Notes: generated by a model from the letters alone, not told the origin. Shown: positions 1 through 12,429, counted from the first letter of the stretch. The stretch is DNA of 64,000 nucleotides from Rutidosis leptorrhynchoides (GCF_046630445.1 NC_092340.1:24378001-24442000); one strand, 5' to 3'. Numbers and translations: made by a program.

Positions 1-722
1 TGTGTCATTTTGGAAGACTTTACTTCCTTAACAAGATATTCAGGTTTATTCATTCCAAAGCGATGATATCTGCAATACTTCATAGAAAATGTGATAAATA
101 GTTCTAAACATATAGAGTTTATAAATTCTGTTTATACTTGGTTTTCTTTTATATATTTCAATCAAATAAACTTATGTATTTTTAATGTATGGAGACAATA
201 ATTTCGGTTTTTGACACCTAATCTTTAATTGCTCGTAATTACCTTAAAAATTGATTAGTTATATTTGTTTAAAAATTGTAAAAAATTTTCATAAAAACCA
301 CAAAATTATAAGTTCTCGAGAATTTATATACTCCCACCCCACACTTAAGATTATGTAATGCCCTCATTACATAAAATCAGATTAAATATATAAATTTGAG
401 AGGACAAAAAGTGTACAGTATATAGAACTTCCTTTGTTAAGTAATTGGACATTGTAAAATGCTTATCGTATGAACATATCCAATCCGTTTTATCACAATA
501 ATACTTTCGTGTTTCGCTATGTCGAATCTCATCATCGTAAGTACCTGTCAACAAATATGTCAATCACAAACGAGATGGGGTTGTACTTTAGTAGTACAAA
601 AATTTTACCCCACACTAAAGTTTTTGTAAAGATAAATAAAGATAAGAATAAATTAACACACCATAAAAATCATTTTATACAAACAAATACAAAATAAATA
701 ATTCTAAAAATAAAAAGAAAAA
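1..722 (-). other. 3' non-coding region of Athila-1
   Basis: This stretch follows the stop of the env-position reading frame on the minus strand and holds no credible gene. It contains one copy of a dispersed motif (201-220, plus-strand form TTTCGGT..ACACCTA). It also contains a perfect hairpin at 351-374 whose loop GCCCTC is shared with Athila-2. The purine-rich minus-strand run AAGTGTGGGGTGGGAG lies at about 331-346. Confidence 0.6.
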
Positions 723-2276
723 CTAGAAAAATGACCACGCAGGGCCTCCCCGATCTTCATGTTCTCGCTCCTGTTGCTGCCGTTGTTCGTTTAGGCGTTG
801 TTCCTCGTAAAAACGCCTATAGGCTTCCTGACTCGCGGCTAGGGCAGCGTTGGGATCATAAGGTGGAGGTAGAGGGTCACCGTGTTCTTGCCACTGGGGG
901 TATGATGGACAAGCTGAGGGTGCGTAATGTTGTGGGTTAGCTGCGTATAAATAAGCCTGATGATGCTCCCACTCTAACTGTGCTCCCTGGCCCCTCTGAT
1001 CGTAGCGAATGTTTTCTAACATATTATCCTGGGCCAGTTGGGTATGACTAATTTCCCCTATTTGCCTAGACAAACTAGTGTATTGTTCTTCTGATCTCCG
1101 TCCCCAATTATCATACGAGTTCCTTAAATCTAAACTCAATGAATTAAACGAATTTTAGAGCATATCGAAATCAGAAACACCTACATTAGACGTACTAGCC
1201 TCATCTGGCTGTCTTCGTCTCCTCCTAGTTTCCCTAGCGGGTTCCTCATCCTCCTCCATAGGAGCGTGAGCGACAACTTCTTGTCGTCTCAAACTAATAA
1301 CCCCGTTCCTCACGGTTATGGCCTTCGCCGTCCTATACACATCCAATCCTAAAGTTCTAACAGCTTGATTTACCGGTTGGATTGGAGGTTCTGATTCATT
1401 CGGGTCAAGTCCGAACCAACTTCCTAGACACGTGATATAGTGACCCCCCGACATGTCACTCGTCCCTCGAGCACCCTTACCAACATGGGCCAAAAAGTAA
1501 GCAACTCCATAGGGTATACTAATAAATGTATCCCTATCTCTGATCGCATCCAAGTACCAAAGGTCAATATAATTAATTTTATCTGTATTATTAAACGACC
1601 TTTGGTTTATTGTGTTCGCTATAAACTTATGAATTATTCTGAAGCCAACATCAGTGATCCTTAGATAAGATTCCTGGCCTGACTCATATGTATTTCTATT
1701 AGTGAAAGATTGCCAAACTATGCCAGAATTATAGTTACCTGTATATCTAGCCCCTGTAAAAATATATTCCCTAAAATCGGGAGCTATTATCTCGTCTACG
1801 GTGTAAATCCCTAATGCGGTAGTCACGTCACTTAGGGACATTGCTCTATCTACCCCACCCAGCCTAAATTGTAGAAAATTAATATCATCGATATTTTCTG
1901 GGTGTAAACTTATTCTAACGGTAGAGTAGAATTCTAAACACCATTCTCTGTATACAGGGCTATTTAAACTAAACAATCTCTCAAAATCATTAAAAACCAA
2001 AGTCATTCCAAATTCATTTGTAAAACTTTGGTTTAAAATTCCCTTTATTTGCAAATCTAAATTGACTGGTGGTCCTAAAGGAGCCCAGTCCACAACGTAT
2101 ACTGGAGAGATATTTCTAGTGATCAGAGAAAGTAAGTCCTTAACCTTTTGTAATCGGTTAGGTACATCATCAGGAAATCTCAGGTTTGGGTGTAGATTCT
2201 GTAGTTGTTGTTCCATTTCCGGGGTTACTTGTTCTTCCCCTTGCTGTTGGTTAACAGCTCTCATTCTGAATAATCC
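723..2276 (-). pseudogene. Athila env-position (ORF-1 family-like) protein, main exon
   Basis: The main open stretch runs from 2282 to a TAA at 1155-1157, and the same frame stays open to 723, so the last ~140 residues are cut off by one nonsense codon. Motifs in order include YREWCLEFYSTV, FRLGGVDRAMSL, LGIYTVDEI, IIHKFIANTI, YLDAIRD and PYGVAYFLAHVGKG, which I associate with the Athila ORF-1 family. Function is unknown. I see no signal peptide or membrane helix, so a true envelope role is not supported. The tail is rich in Q, E and Y. A splice acceptor (TTATGCAG) ends at 2277, so the ATG at 2282 is probably intronic and the real start is in an upstream exon at 2936-2938. A related copy lies at 25225-26741, where the tail is uninterrupted. 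Confidence 0.75.
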
Positions 2277-2926
2277 CTGCATAACATTTTAAAACAAGAG
2301 AACCGTCCCAATTGGGTATGTTAATGTTAGTAAAGAATTTATTCTTGACATACAAGCTTGTTTGAACACCACATGAATCAATATCTTAACAACAAATAAA
2401 AACAAACAAAAATAAATCAAAAATTCCTAATCAAAAATCAAGTTTCAAAAACAAAATGTGAATCACAAATGGAAATACGCAATGAGCTAAGTATATATAA
2501 TCCAATTCAATCACATTGTGTATAATCCAGCTTCTAATCATCATCACAATTTATACTCGATTCATGATAATTACAAAAAATTATCAAATTTAGACGAAAA
2601 TAAAAATCACACAATCAATCAATCAAATTTAAATTCAAAACTTCTACTACTATCAAAGCATCTAAAAATATCTAAAAAGACCCAAAATAACACAATTTAA
2701 TAGCAATTCTTCAATTTTCCCAATTTACATAAACCCTAATTTTTTAATAATCCATTTAAACATCAAATTCTTATGCTAATCGGGTTTAACATCACACTAA
2801 CAACATAGATATAGCATTAATCAAACAAAATTTAACAATATCATGCATTAATTCGGATTAAAGCTATAAAAATAATAAATGAAAAACTTGAAAAACAAGT
2901 GGTAAAAACGGGTTTAGGACCCTTAC
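2277..2926 (-). other. Putative intron upstream of the env-position ORF (Athila-1)
   Basis: On the minus strand the donor ATTG|GTAAGG cuts at 2927/2926 and the acceptor TTATGCAG|GG cuts at 2277/2276, giving a 650-nt A+T-rich intron. A four-codon exon with ATG at 2938-2936 reads ATG CCG AGA TTG and joins the ORF in frame. Athila-2 has an equivalent GT-AG interval of 639 nt at the same place. This is predicted from sequence only. Confidence 0.6.
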
Positions 2927-3102
2927 CAATCTCGGCATGTTGAAAGGTAGATGAATTGGAGGAGATTGATAGTGTTAATTTCGTGTTTGGGTGTGATTTT
3001 GGTGATTTTTGTGCTTTTCTCTCGTCCACGGCAAAAATAATAATAAGAGAGTGTGAAGAACAAGCTGCTGGTCGACTGATTATCTGGACTGATTTTTGAA
3101 CT
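2927..3102 (-). promoter_or_regulatory. Putative transcription start region and 5' exon of the env-position gene
   Basis: Minus-strand sequence after the palindrome cluster resembles a plant 5'UTR, with runs such as CTTCACACTCTCTT and CAATCTCCTCC, and it leads to an ATG at 2938 and a splice donor. I see no clean TATA box, so promoter activity is inferred from position and composition. Confidence 0.4.
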
Positions 3103-3183
3103 TACGCGTTTCATGTGGTTCTACGCGTTTCGCGTAGCTTTTGAATCCACGCGTTTCGTATGGTTATCCCCACGATCCGCGTA
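3103..3183. promoter_or_regulatory. Cluster of four TACGCG-type palindromes (Athila-1 internal)
   Basis: Four 15-bp near-palindromes of the form TACGCGTTTCGCGTA occur at 3103, 3122, 3148 and 3169. The one at 3122 is perfect apart from the 3-nt centre. The same words occur in the LTR of this element at 11150-11233 and 12430-12513. They lie just upstream of the 5'UTR-like stretch of the env-position gene. Confidence 0.7.
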
Positions 3184-4205
3184 AGTATTCTGCCCCTTTT
3201 TTTTTAACTTTATAATCAATTAAAACTTTAAAATTTCTTTTATAAATTTATATGTGTTGCTACGAAAATTTCAGCTCTAATACCTAGTCTTTATCCGTTT
3301 ATAAATTTTAAAAATTAATTTATAAAATTTAATAATTTAAAAGTTAAAGTTTTTAATATTTTATGAAAATAAAAATAAAAACAAAAACATTCTTATTTAT
3401 TTATTTAATTTTTTTTTATATTATATATATATATATTTTTTTTTCAACTTTATAAGTACTTAAATTTCAAAATATCAATTTTAAATTTATATTTGATGTA
3501 ACGGAAATTTCGGTTGGTATACCTAGTCTTTATCCGTTTATAAATTTTTAATTTCAATTTATAATTTAATACTTTAAAAGTTAACGTTTTAATATTTTTC
3601 AAAAACAACTTGAAAATGAAACACTCTAAAATTTTTTTTTTTTTTTTTTTTTAATTTTATAGAAGAAAATTAATATTTAGAATTAAAAAACAAGTACATG
3701 AAAAATAAAAATTAAATGAATTTAAAATACACACTATATTTTTTTTATATATATACTTTTAAATCAACTAATTTTCAAACTTAAAACTTTGTTTCCTATC
3801 AACTAGGTAGAGACAATCTCGGTTTTACACCTATCATTATCCACGACAAAAGTTTACAAGTTATATATCTTTACGGTTATTGATAAAAAGTATATTTTTA
3901 GTAGTTTTAATTTTTCTTATTTTTTTGGTGGTTTACCATTTAAAAGATATATTATGAATCCAACAATAAATTTCGTGCAATTTGAAGAACGACAATTCAG
4001 TTATTACACTTAGCATTATCGTTTTCAATGAAAACAGGTTAAACTCAAGGTTTATCAATTTTAAATGGTAGACCCTTTTTAATAAAAGCACAACAAACAA
4101 ATACAAACTAAAACACACCAAAACATAAACACACAAAAATTCAAAAATACAAAAATACGCAAAAATACAAAAAATGCACAAAAACACAATTGGCGAGAAA
4201 AAGAC
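3184..4205 (-). other. A+T-rich region with four dispersed TAGGT..ACCGAAATT motifs (Athila-1)
   Basis: No gene is seen. Between the zinc-knuckle ORF and the palindrome cluster, a short motif recurs at 3266-3286, 3505-3526, 3815-3833 and 3994-4013. On the minus strand it approximates TAGGTNNNNNACCGAAATT. Two copies are followed on the plus strand by the identical word AGTCTTTATCCGTTTATAAA. Athila-2 has the same arrangement at 27722-28449. Confidence 0.55.
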
Positions 4206-4607
4206 TTAGATTGTGAAACCGCATTGACTCGCCTCGTAGTGGAGTCGCATCATTTCACCTCCCATGGCTTCGTAGGCGTAACCTCGTTGGTTTAAGAGGT
4301 TTTCCTTTGAACATTTAAAAGGCCCTTCTCGGCATAAGGTTACGTACTCGAAATTAGAGTCCGTCTGGTTCTTTGGACAATTTCCATAATGAGCTGGTTT
4401 TCCACATTTTACACATTTGCCCAAATGACGTGCTCGATGTTTCTTAGCTGATTTTGATTTTCCTTTGGCATAATTTTTCTCGTTAAGTTCTTGCCTTATT
4501 TCTTTGCTCGCTTGATCGCATCTTCTCTTTATATCTAACACCACATCTCTTGGTAAAATTTTATCGCACATTAAAAAGAAGTGGTTGTAGACATATTGAT
4601 TTCGCAT
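4206..4607 (-). CDS. Small basic zinc-knuckle accessory protein (Athila-1)
   Basis: This is an intact 133-codon ORF; an in-frame ATG five codons upstream (4622) would give 138. I prefer 4607 because the acceptor-like TTTATTTTCAAG ends directly before it. The middle is strongly basic (KGKSKSAKKHRARHL) and is followed by a CX2CX4HX3C knuckle (CVKCGKPAHYGNC), then YVTLCREGPFKC and RGYAYEAM. Athila-2 encodes a clear relative at the same place (28571-28987). Zinc knuckles of this kind usually bind nucleic acid, so an RNA or DNA binding role is inferred. It is separate from pol, which ends at 4777. I do not recognise a named family. It is intact although gag-pol carries five stops. Confidence 0.7.
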   Translation of the reverse strand: MRNQYVYNHFFLMCDKILPRDVVLDIKRRCDQASKEIRQELNEKNYAKGKSKSAKKHRARHLGKCVKCGKPAHYGNCPKNQTDSNFEYVTLCREGPFKCSKENLLNQRGYAYEAMGGEMMRLHYEASQCGFTI

Positions 4608-4776
4608 CTTGAAAATAAACAATAAATAAAAACGAAAAGAAGAAAATAAAAAGGTAGAATGGAGGGAGAAGACTAGTTCTTTAGTGTCTACTAGGGAAAG
4701 ACCAAACGAACCCCACTCTTAAAGATGAAAATAAAGTTTGAGAATGGAGTTAACAAGCTTTAAAGTTACCCTGAAT
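4608..4776 (-). promoter_or_regulatory. Conserved spacer between pol and the zinc-knuckle ORF (Athila-1)
   Basis: A block at 4656-4703 is nearly identical to 29016-29064 of Athila-2, although flanking non-coding DNA has diverged. On the minus strand it reads GGTCTTTCCCTAG, then CTAAAGAACTAG, then a pyrimidine tract CTTCTCCCTCCATTCT, followed by more pyrimidines and an AG. This resembles a branch point, polypyrimidine tract and splice acceptor, so the downstream ORF may be read from a spliced RNA. Confidence 0.5.
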
Positions 4777-7044
4777 TTACTTGTCCTTAGGGTAGAATGT
4801 GATCTCGTCTCTTTCCGTAGTATTGATCCCTTCAAAGTATAATTTGAGTCGATGACCGTTCACTTTGAAAGTTCCACCGTCTTTGCTATATAATTCTGCA
4901 TATCCAGATGGAAAAACTTGTTTTATTATATATGGTCCAGTCCATCGGGATCTAAGTTTCCCAGGTGAAAACTTAAAACGTGATTGGAATACTAATACTT
5001 TATCCCCTTGTTCAAATTCTTTCTTTTCTTTTAACCGTGCATCGTGCCATCTTTTAGTTTTCTCCTTGTATGTTTTAGAGTTTTCATACGCTTGTAGTAT
5101 TAATTCATCTAATTCATTTAGTTGCAAGAATCGGTTTTCTCCGGCTTTTACAAGGTCGGTATTACATTCTCTCAGAGCCCAGTATGCCTTGTGTTCAACT
5201 TCGACAGGTAGATGACACGCCTTACCGTAAATCAATCGGAAAGGTGTAGTACCGATGGGCTTTTTGAATGCAGTTCTAAATGCCCAAAGTGCATCATCTA
5301 GCTTTCGATGTCAGATTTTTGGATTATTTTTAACCGTTCTTTCTAAAATTCGTTTAAGACCTCTGTTCGTGTTTTCAACTTGACCACTCGTTTGAGGGTG
5401 GTAAGAAGTTGAAAAACGATGATTAACTCCGTACTTTTTAAGAACTTTCTCTAGTAGTAGATTTGTAAAATGAGTTCCACGATCACTGATTAATGCTTTT
5501 GGAATCCCAAAACGTGAGAAAAGATTTTTAAGAAAGCTGACAACAACTCGAGCATCGTTAGTGGGTAGGGCTTTTGCTTCAGCCCATTTAGAAACGTAAT
5601 TGACTGCCACGAGAATGTATTTGCATTTGTTAGAAGCGGGAAATGGACCCATGAAGTCAATACCCCATATGTCGAATACTTCGCATACTAAGATGCCTTG
5701 TTGTGGCATTTTGTCTCTCTTGGAGATATTTCCAGATCTTTAACAAGAATCACAAGTATTTACCATATTGTATGCATCTTTAAAAATTGTAGGCCAGTAA
5801 AAACCTGAGTCAAAAACCTTTTTGGCTGTATAACTAGGTCCGAAATGTCCACCAGCCGGTCCTTCATGACAGTGCTCTAGAATTTGTTGCGCTTCTTTGC
5901 CGTATACACATCGACGAATAACTTGGTCAGCCCCTATACGAAAGAGGTTAGGGCTTTCCCAAAAGTAAAACTTCAGATCAGCAAAGAATTTCTTCTTTTG
6001 CTGATAAGTTTGATTTTTAACAACAATTCCCGCGGCTAGATAATTAGCATAGCCCACAAACCATGGAATTTCTTCTTCTATTTCAATTCTCATAAGGAAC
6101 TCGTCTGGAAAAGTATCGTGAATAACAGATTCGTCGAGTGTTTCTAAGTTAGGATTTTCAAGACGGGATAAATGATCTGCAGCGAGATTTTCAGCTCCTT
6201 TTTTATCTTTAATTTCAATGTCGAATTCTTGTAGGAGAAGAATCCAACGAATTAGTCTAGGTTTAGCATCTTGCTTTTTGAATAAGTACTTTAGGGCTGA
6301 ATGATCGGTATAAACAATTGTTTTAGATAACACTAAGTAGGATCTAAACTTATCGAAAGCAAAAACGACTGCAAGAAGCTCCTTCTCAGTAGTCGTGTAA
6401 TTCAACTGAGCTCCTGTAAGTATTTTACTTGCGTAATAGATTGGTTGAAATTTGTTATCTTGACGTTGACCTAAAACAGCTCCCATCGCGAAATCACTAG
6501 CATCACACATTAGTTCGAAAGGTTTGGACCAGTCGGGTGATACCATAATGGGTGCATTCGTAAGTTTATTTTTTAGAATGGAGAAAGCTTGTAAGCATTC
6601 GTCATTGAAGTCGAATGTACTGTCTTTCTCGAGAAGTTTAGTCATGGGTCGAGCGATTTTGGAAAAATCCTTTATGAATCGTCGATAGAATCCCGCATGA
6701 CCTAAGAAACTACGAATTCCTTTAATGTTAGTTGGAGGGGGAAGCTTTGAGATTATATCGATCTTAGCTTTATCTACTTCCATTCCATCTCGAGAAATCT
6801 TGTGTCCTAAAACAATGCCTTCCTTCACCATGAAGTGGCATTTTTCCCAATTTAAAAAAAGATTTGATTCCTCACAACGAATTAACATTCGCTCGAGGTT
6901 GGAAAGGCATGAATCGAAGGAGTCTCCAAAAACATAGAAATCGTCCATAAAGACTTCCATACTTCCTTCTATCATGTCATGAAATATTGCCATCATACAC
7001 CTTTGAAAGGTGCCTGGCGCGTTGCATAATCCGAACGGCATTCG
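4777..7044 (-). pseudogene. pol: Athila-1 pol, C-terminal part: end of RT, RNase H, integrase
   Basis: This continues the gag-pol frame. From the N-terminal side: RT palm with [10 protein letters not shown] and the catalytic VFMDDF, RT thumb ([18 protein letters not shown]), RNase H ([27 protein letters not shown]), and the integrase zinc-binding region (GGHFGPS..CDSC). The DDE core follows ([30 protein letters not shown]), and then the C-terminal [24 protein letters not shown] part. In-frame stops lie at 5740-5742 (TAA, where Athila-2 has Q) and 5311-5313 (TGA, where Athila-2 has W). The natural stop is TAA at 4777-4779. The product would act in cytoplasmic particles and then in nuclear integration. 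This copy cannot make it. Confidence 0.9.
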
Positions 7045-9102
7045 TCAGTATGCGAATGTACCAAATGGACAAGTAAATGTTGTCTTGTCTTGGTCTTTTG
7101 GATCAATGGGAATTTGAAAATAACCAGAGAATCCATCAAGGAAACAATAATATTCTTTTCCCGCTAAACGTTCTAGCATTTGATCAATATAAGGAAGTGG
7201 GAAATGATCTTTCCTTGTGGCGTCGTTTAAACGACGGTAGTCTATACAGACTCTCCAGCCAGAGACTGTTCTTGTAGTAACAGGTTCATTATCATCATTA
7301 AGAACGACAGTTGTACCTCCTTTCTTGGGTACTACTTGTACAGGACTAAGCCATGGGCTATCGGATATAGGGTATATTAACCCGGCATCAAGTAATTTGA
7401 TAACCTCCTTCTTGACAACTTCTTTCATGTTAGGGTTTAACCTTCGTTGTCTTTGTACTACGGGTTTAAAATCTTCTTCCATTAGAATCTTATGAGTACA
7501 ATAAGCGGGGTTAATCCCTGGAATATCAGTTGTTTTCCAAGCAATTGCTTTCTTATGAGTTTTTAGAACGGACATTAACCTACTCTTTTCGTTATCGGAA
7601 AGTTTTGATGAAATTATAACAGGTAATTGTGATGTACCTTGGAGAAAAGCATACTCCAAATGTTCCGGGAGTTCTTTAAGCTCCAAGGTTGGCGGTTCTT
7701 CCAAGGAAGATTTTATTCGAAACCTGTTACCATCGGTAATTTCTTCAAAGGGTTCATCTTCTTTGGGAGTTTCTTCCTCACAATAATCTTCATCGATTAC
7801 TACTTTCAATAATTTGTCAAGTTCAAGTTCTACATCGAATTCATCACCTTCACTCATTGAGGTGAAGTTCGAGGTGTTGACATTTAGTAATTCTTGCAAT
7901 TCTTTTTCGACACAACAATCAACAATATCTACCTTATAACATTCGTCATCGGAAGAGATAGGTTGTTTCATAGCTTTATCTATGTTTAGGGTAACTCTAT
8001 CTTCCCCTACACCTAGACTAAGCTTTTTGTCTTTAACACGCACAATTGCGTCAGCGGTATTTAAAAATGGTCGCCCTAGAATTAGGGGAACCTTGCTATC
8101 TTCTTCCATTTCGAGAACAACGAAGTCGGAAGGAAAGATTAAATGATTGACTTTAACTGGTAGGTTTTCGGCAATACCAATAGGATAGTTAAAAGTTCTA
8201 TCTGCTAGGCGTATACACATCCTAGTTGGTTTTAGATCGCCTAGGTTTAGTTTTAAGTATAAGGAGTGTGGCATAAGATTGATACTTGCGCCTAAGTCAG
8301 CTAATGCATCGTACATTACTGAATCTCCCATCAAACACAGAATAATGAAACTACCAGGATCTCCAAGTTTCGGCGGCATCTTTTGCTTTTGCAATATTGC
8401 TGAGCATTCCTCGTTGAGGAATGTGGTTGAAACTTCTTCATATTTACCTTTATCGGCTATGAGATCCTTAATAAACCTTCCATAATTTGGCATACCCCTA
8501 AGAACTTCCGCGAGTGGCATGTTAATGCTAATTTGCTTGATTATATCTGAAAATTTTTGATATTGGCTCTCGAGTTTGTCTTTCTTTAATGCTTTCGGGT
8601 ATGGAATAGGTGCTTTGTGCACCTTCAATGGTGGTTCTTCAATTTTCTTTGATATGATCTCAGGTGGATCATCGTTTTCTTGTTCTTTCTCAACATGTTC
8701 ATCTATATCAATAGGTTCTTGTAAAATAGGAGGAGATAAAGGAACTTCTAAGGTCTTACTAGTTTCTGGGTTAACAGTTAAACCACTTCTAGTAGTTATA
8801 GCATTTACATGCTCATTCCTTGTTTGATTGTTGTTGGGATTCACTTGAGTATTTAAGGGGAGAGCACCTTGTGGCCTCTCTGATAGTAACTGTGAGATCC
8901 TTCCAACATCTCTTTCTAAATTCTGAATCGTAGCTTGTTGATTTCGAATTTGTTGAGTTTGAATTTCCGCAGTTTGCTCGTGTTTAACCATAAAATCTCT
9001 TAAGAGATCTTCTAAACCGGATTTCTTCTCGGGTTGTGGTTGTATAAGTGCTTGTGGTTGTGGTTGTAGTTGATTGTGTTGGAAATTATTTTGATAAATT
9101 CA
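7045..9102 (-). pseudogene. pol: Athila-1 pol, N-terminal part: linker, aspartic protease, RT fingers
   Basis: Same frame as gag. The protease active site ADLGASINLMP lies near 8255-8290 and LILGRPFLNTADA follows. RT begins around ILMEEDFKPVVQRQRRLNP and includes WRVCIDYRRLNDATRKDH and CFLDGFSGYFQIPI. A TGA at 9100-9102 separates it from gag (probably a former TGG) and a TGA at 7045-7047 ends it just before the RMPFGL motif (a CGA to TGA change would explain it). The protease would process Gag-Pol and the RT would copy element RNA. The fusion of gag and pol in one frame is usual for plant Ty3/gypsy elements. Confidence 0.88.
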
Positions 9103-10368
9103 TTGAGGTTGATTTCGGTTGTTTAGGTTATTGTAACCTGGTGGTGGATTTCTTTGATTTTGATTTTGATTTTGGAAATTTCGGTTGTTTTGGTAAACCG
9201 GATTTCCTCCTTGATAGTTATTATTATTTAAACCTGAAGGTCCTCCAGTTTGATAGTTGTTAATTGGAGGATATTTTCGGTTATTTGCTTCTATCGCTAG
9301 AAAATCGTTGAAATTCATTTCACCTTTTCGTAAGTAACCTAGGAAATTTGCTTGCTCTTCCATCGTTGTTTTATCACAATCTCTAGTAAGATGGGGGCCT
9401 TGGCACATTTCACATCCTACCCTGATAGCATGCATTTCCTTGGTTACTTTCTCAATTTGTCTTGCTTGATTTGCCATTTGTACTTTTAAAGAAGCAATTT
9501 CATCATTGCTTTCGATATTAGCAACGGTTGATGATCTAGAGAATTCTATCTCTTGATGCCAATTATGGGAATGTGCTGCTATATCGGCAATGATTGTGTG
9601 AGCGTCTTCTGGTGTTTTCTTCATTATCGAACCACCGGCTGCAACATCGATATCTTTTCTAGTAGCAACATTTACTCCTTTATAGAATATTTGGACTTTT
9701 TGGAATGTATTCAACCCGTGTTGAGGACATACCCTAAGCATTTTGTTGAATCGGGTCCAAGCTTCATAAAGGGTCTCATTAAGCTTTTGTTTGAAATGAT
9801 TTATATCACTTTACAATTTCGCTGCTTTTGAAGCAGGGAAGAATTCTGACAAAAATTTATCCATCATGTCATTCCAGTTTTCGATATAACCTTCTGGTAA
9901 TGAGTCTAGCCAATCTCTTGCATCGTCCTTTAAGGACCATGGAAAGATTTTTAAACATGCGACTTCATCAGAGACATCCTTAATTTTGAATAGTTTGCAA
10001 ATGCTTACAAACTTACGAAGATGCTCATTAGCATCCTCATTTGGAGCTCCACCGAATTGGCATGTATTAGTCACCATGTGAAGGAATTGACCTTTTATTT
10101 CGAAGCCGTCAGTCATCGTAGGTTGGATGATTGCGTGGCCTTGACCTGTTCTTGTCGCCTTCATTAATGCTTCCATCGTTTGATTTGTAACAGCCATATC
10201 TGGTTCTATGATTTGTTGAATATCTGGTTCAGAGTTAGAATCTAATGAAAGTGATTCTAAATCCTCAGCGAGAGATTCTACTTCTGGAGCTCTTAAGCGT
10301 TCGTGAAATTCTCTTTCGGGTTCAGGATATGGAGAAGTTAATTCAGTGTTGGAGGAACGTAAATTCAT
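9103..10368 (-). pseudogene. gag: Athila-1 gag (capsid and nucleocapsid)
   Basis: The frame opens at ATG 10368 and is broken by a TAA at 9811-9813. The capsid region is recognised by TRTGQGHAI, GAPNEDANEHLRKFVSICK and WSLKDDARDWLDSLPEG, all typical of Athila Gag. After the stop, ETLYEAWTRFNKMLRVCPQHG continues the same domain. A single zinc knuckle CEMCQGPHLTRDC (CX2CX4HX4C) follows near 9370-9415, and an N/Q-rich tail reaches 9103. Gag would form particles and package RNA. The same frame continues into pol beyond the TGA at 9100-9102, so the original product was a Gag-Pol fusion. Confidence 0.88.
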
Positions 10369-10470
10369 GCATTAATTTCTATCATAACATTAAAAGCTTT
10401 TCTAGGAATGAATTCCTATAAAAGGATCGAATAACCTAAAGTCTATTAAAATCTTTTAAACGTAACCGAT

Positions 10471-10489
10471 ATCCCCGGCAGCGGCGCCA
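10471..10489 (-). promoter_or_regulatory. Primer binding site, tRNA-Asp (Athila-1)
   Basis: Plus-strand ATCCCCGGCAGCGGCGCCA equals the 3' end of plant tRNA-Asp (recalled, ..CCCCGGCAACGGCGCCA) with one mismatch. The element is therefore primed by tRNA-Asp, as known for Athila. Six bases separate it from the LTR. Confidence 0.85.
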
Positions 10490-11149
10490 AAAAGTTGATG
10501 TGCTGAAACAGTACCTTTATTTATGAACGGATTTGAGTTATTTTGTTACACGAATTGATTTATTGTATATGTGGTATTTTAATGATTTTAGGTTGATTTC
10601 ACACATATAGGCAACTAGTCCTATCCGCGTAGTTTAGTTTGTCGGTAAATCCGGTTCGTTCCACAGGGAGACAGTGTTCAATGGTTTTTAATAGTCTTTG
10701 AAGTTAAACTTATTTTAAGGGGGTTTTGGATTAGGAAATGATAATACTACATAATAATAATAAAATATAACTTAATCCTAATTTAATTGAACTACTTATT
10801 AATTTATATGAATACATTATTTATAATTATTAATTTAAAAGTGAATTAATTGAAATCATACTAATAAGTTTATTACTAAATGATAATTAATAAAATGATA
10901 ACTTTTTAATAAAACTAATTGTTTAGAATTTTGTTTTGAGCAATTATAATATAAATTTATTTAAATTAACTAAATAACATATTTTAACTAAATTAATATA
11001 AATTAATAGGAATTATAATATTTAACTAGTTATAAACTAATTACTAAATATAAATTAATACTAATTATAAACTAACAACTTAAATATAATAACAAAATAA
11101 TTAAAACCCTAGATTTTTAACCTAGTTCGTACAGTACCCGTATTATACT

Positions 11150-11233
11150 TACGCGTTTCGCGTAGTATAATACGTGTTTCGCGTATGGTTTGAAATGTAC
11201 GCGTATCGTGTAGAGTTGTACGCGATTCGCGTA
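11150..11233. promoter_or_regulatory. Four TACGCG palindromes in the Athila-1 LTR, first cluster
   Basis: Fifteen-base palindromes start at 11150 (TACGCGTTTCGCGTA), 11171, 11198 and 11219. The two pairs each have a 21-bp spacing, about two helical turns. No TATA box is obvious close by. Confidence 0.65.
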
Positions 11234-12429
11234 TGTTATAATACAGGTGACAAAACAGTAACGAATACACTAAAATTATAATGTTGTGTATTTTTTTCTT
11301 TTTAGTTTTACTGAATAAATATACGTGAATAATAAAAATAATAATTAACAATAAATAAAATGGGAGTGTTTACTTAAATGTGTCACCTCTAGGTCCATGG
11401 ATTGTTTTAAGTTTAAGCTCGTATTAAAATGTTTAGTATAAAACTTATATTTTCCTTTCGAATAAATAATAAGTTTTGACTAACTAAATTAAATCTAATT
11501 TTTATTGGATTATATTTAGATAGTTACTAGTCCTTAGGTATTTAAATTGAGACCCAACCCAGTTTTGACCTTCGCCAAAACCCAAATCATAACGGTTTCC
11601 CTTTTTACAATTTCACTATTATATGACTAGTGATATTACCCAAACCACCGAACCTTGCTTTTTAATTTAGTGTTAGTAAATTAGTTATAAGTTCGTCTAG
11701 ATCACTTTTAATGTTGATGCTTAATTTATATAAATAAAAATAACTTTCGTTATTTTAATCTAACAAATTAAGTGACAAGGGTTAAATATCCAAACACATA
11801 ATAATGGTTCTTTCAATTAGGCTCAATATTAAAAATACTAAAGTTACATTTTAATTTTTACAAATAATAACAATCCATTTCACTAGAGGCTCTACATCTA
11901 GGCAAACACTAGGGAAATTTAGCTACTCATTATAGTAGGGTAAACATAAAAATATAAATATGCAAACATAACAATAACTATAAAAATTGATAACGATAAT
12001 TTTAACAGAATATACTTACGAAAATCTTCACTCTCATTTACTTTAAATGGTAGAAAATTACAATAATAACACCCCTTTTGCGCGTACAATAATACCCTTA
12101 ATCACGAACAATACACCTTTAATATTTGGAACTATCCTAACTCTTCAAACTTGAAAATTAATTTGGTACGGAATACTTAAAAATTACAGTAACTAATGTA
12201 TATTTGTGTGTGTAGTCTTCTTGCAAAATATATGTGTACTGCCTTCTCTGTTCTCTGAAAAAATGTGTCTAGCTCTCTGTGTGTACTCCGTATTATATGT
12301 TTTTCATTCAAGTAGTAGTAGGTGAAATGAGTGTAGTCCTCTTTTTTGCTGTACCACTTATAAAGAAATCATATAAAATACAAAAGCAGCCGTCCCATTT
12401 GCACTTGAATCTGGATTTGGACTGGATAC

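Noticed and set aside
1155..2282. Env-position ORF as a retroviral envelope glycoprotein
   Set aside because: No signal peptide, transmembrane segment or cleavage motif is visible in either copy; only position suggests env.
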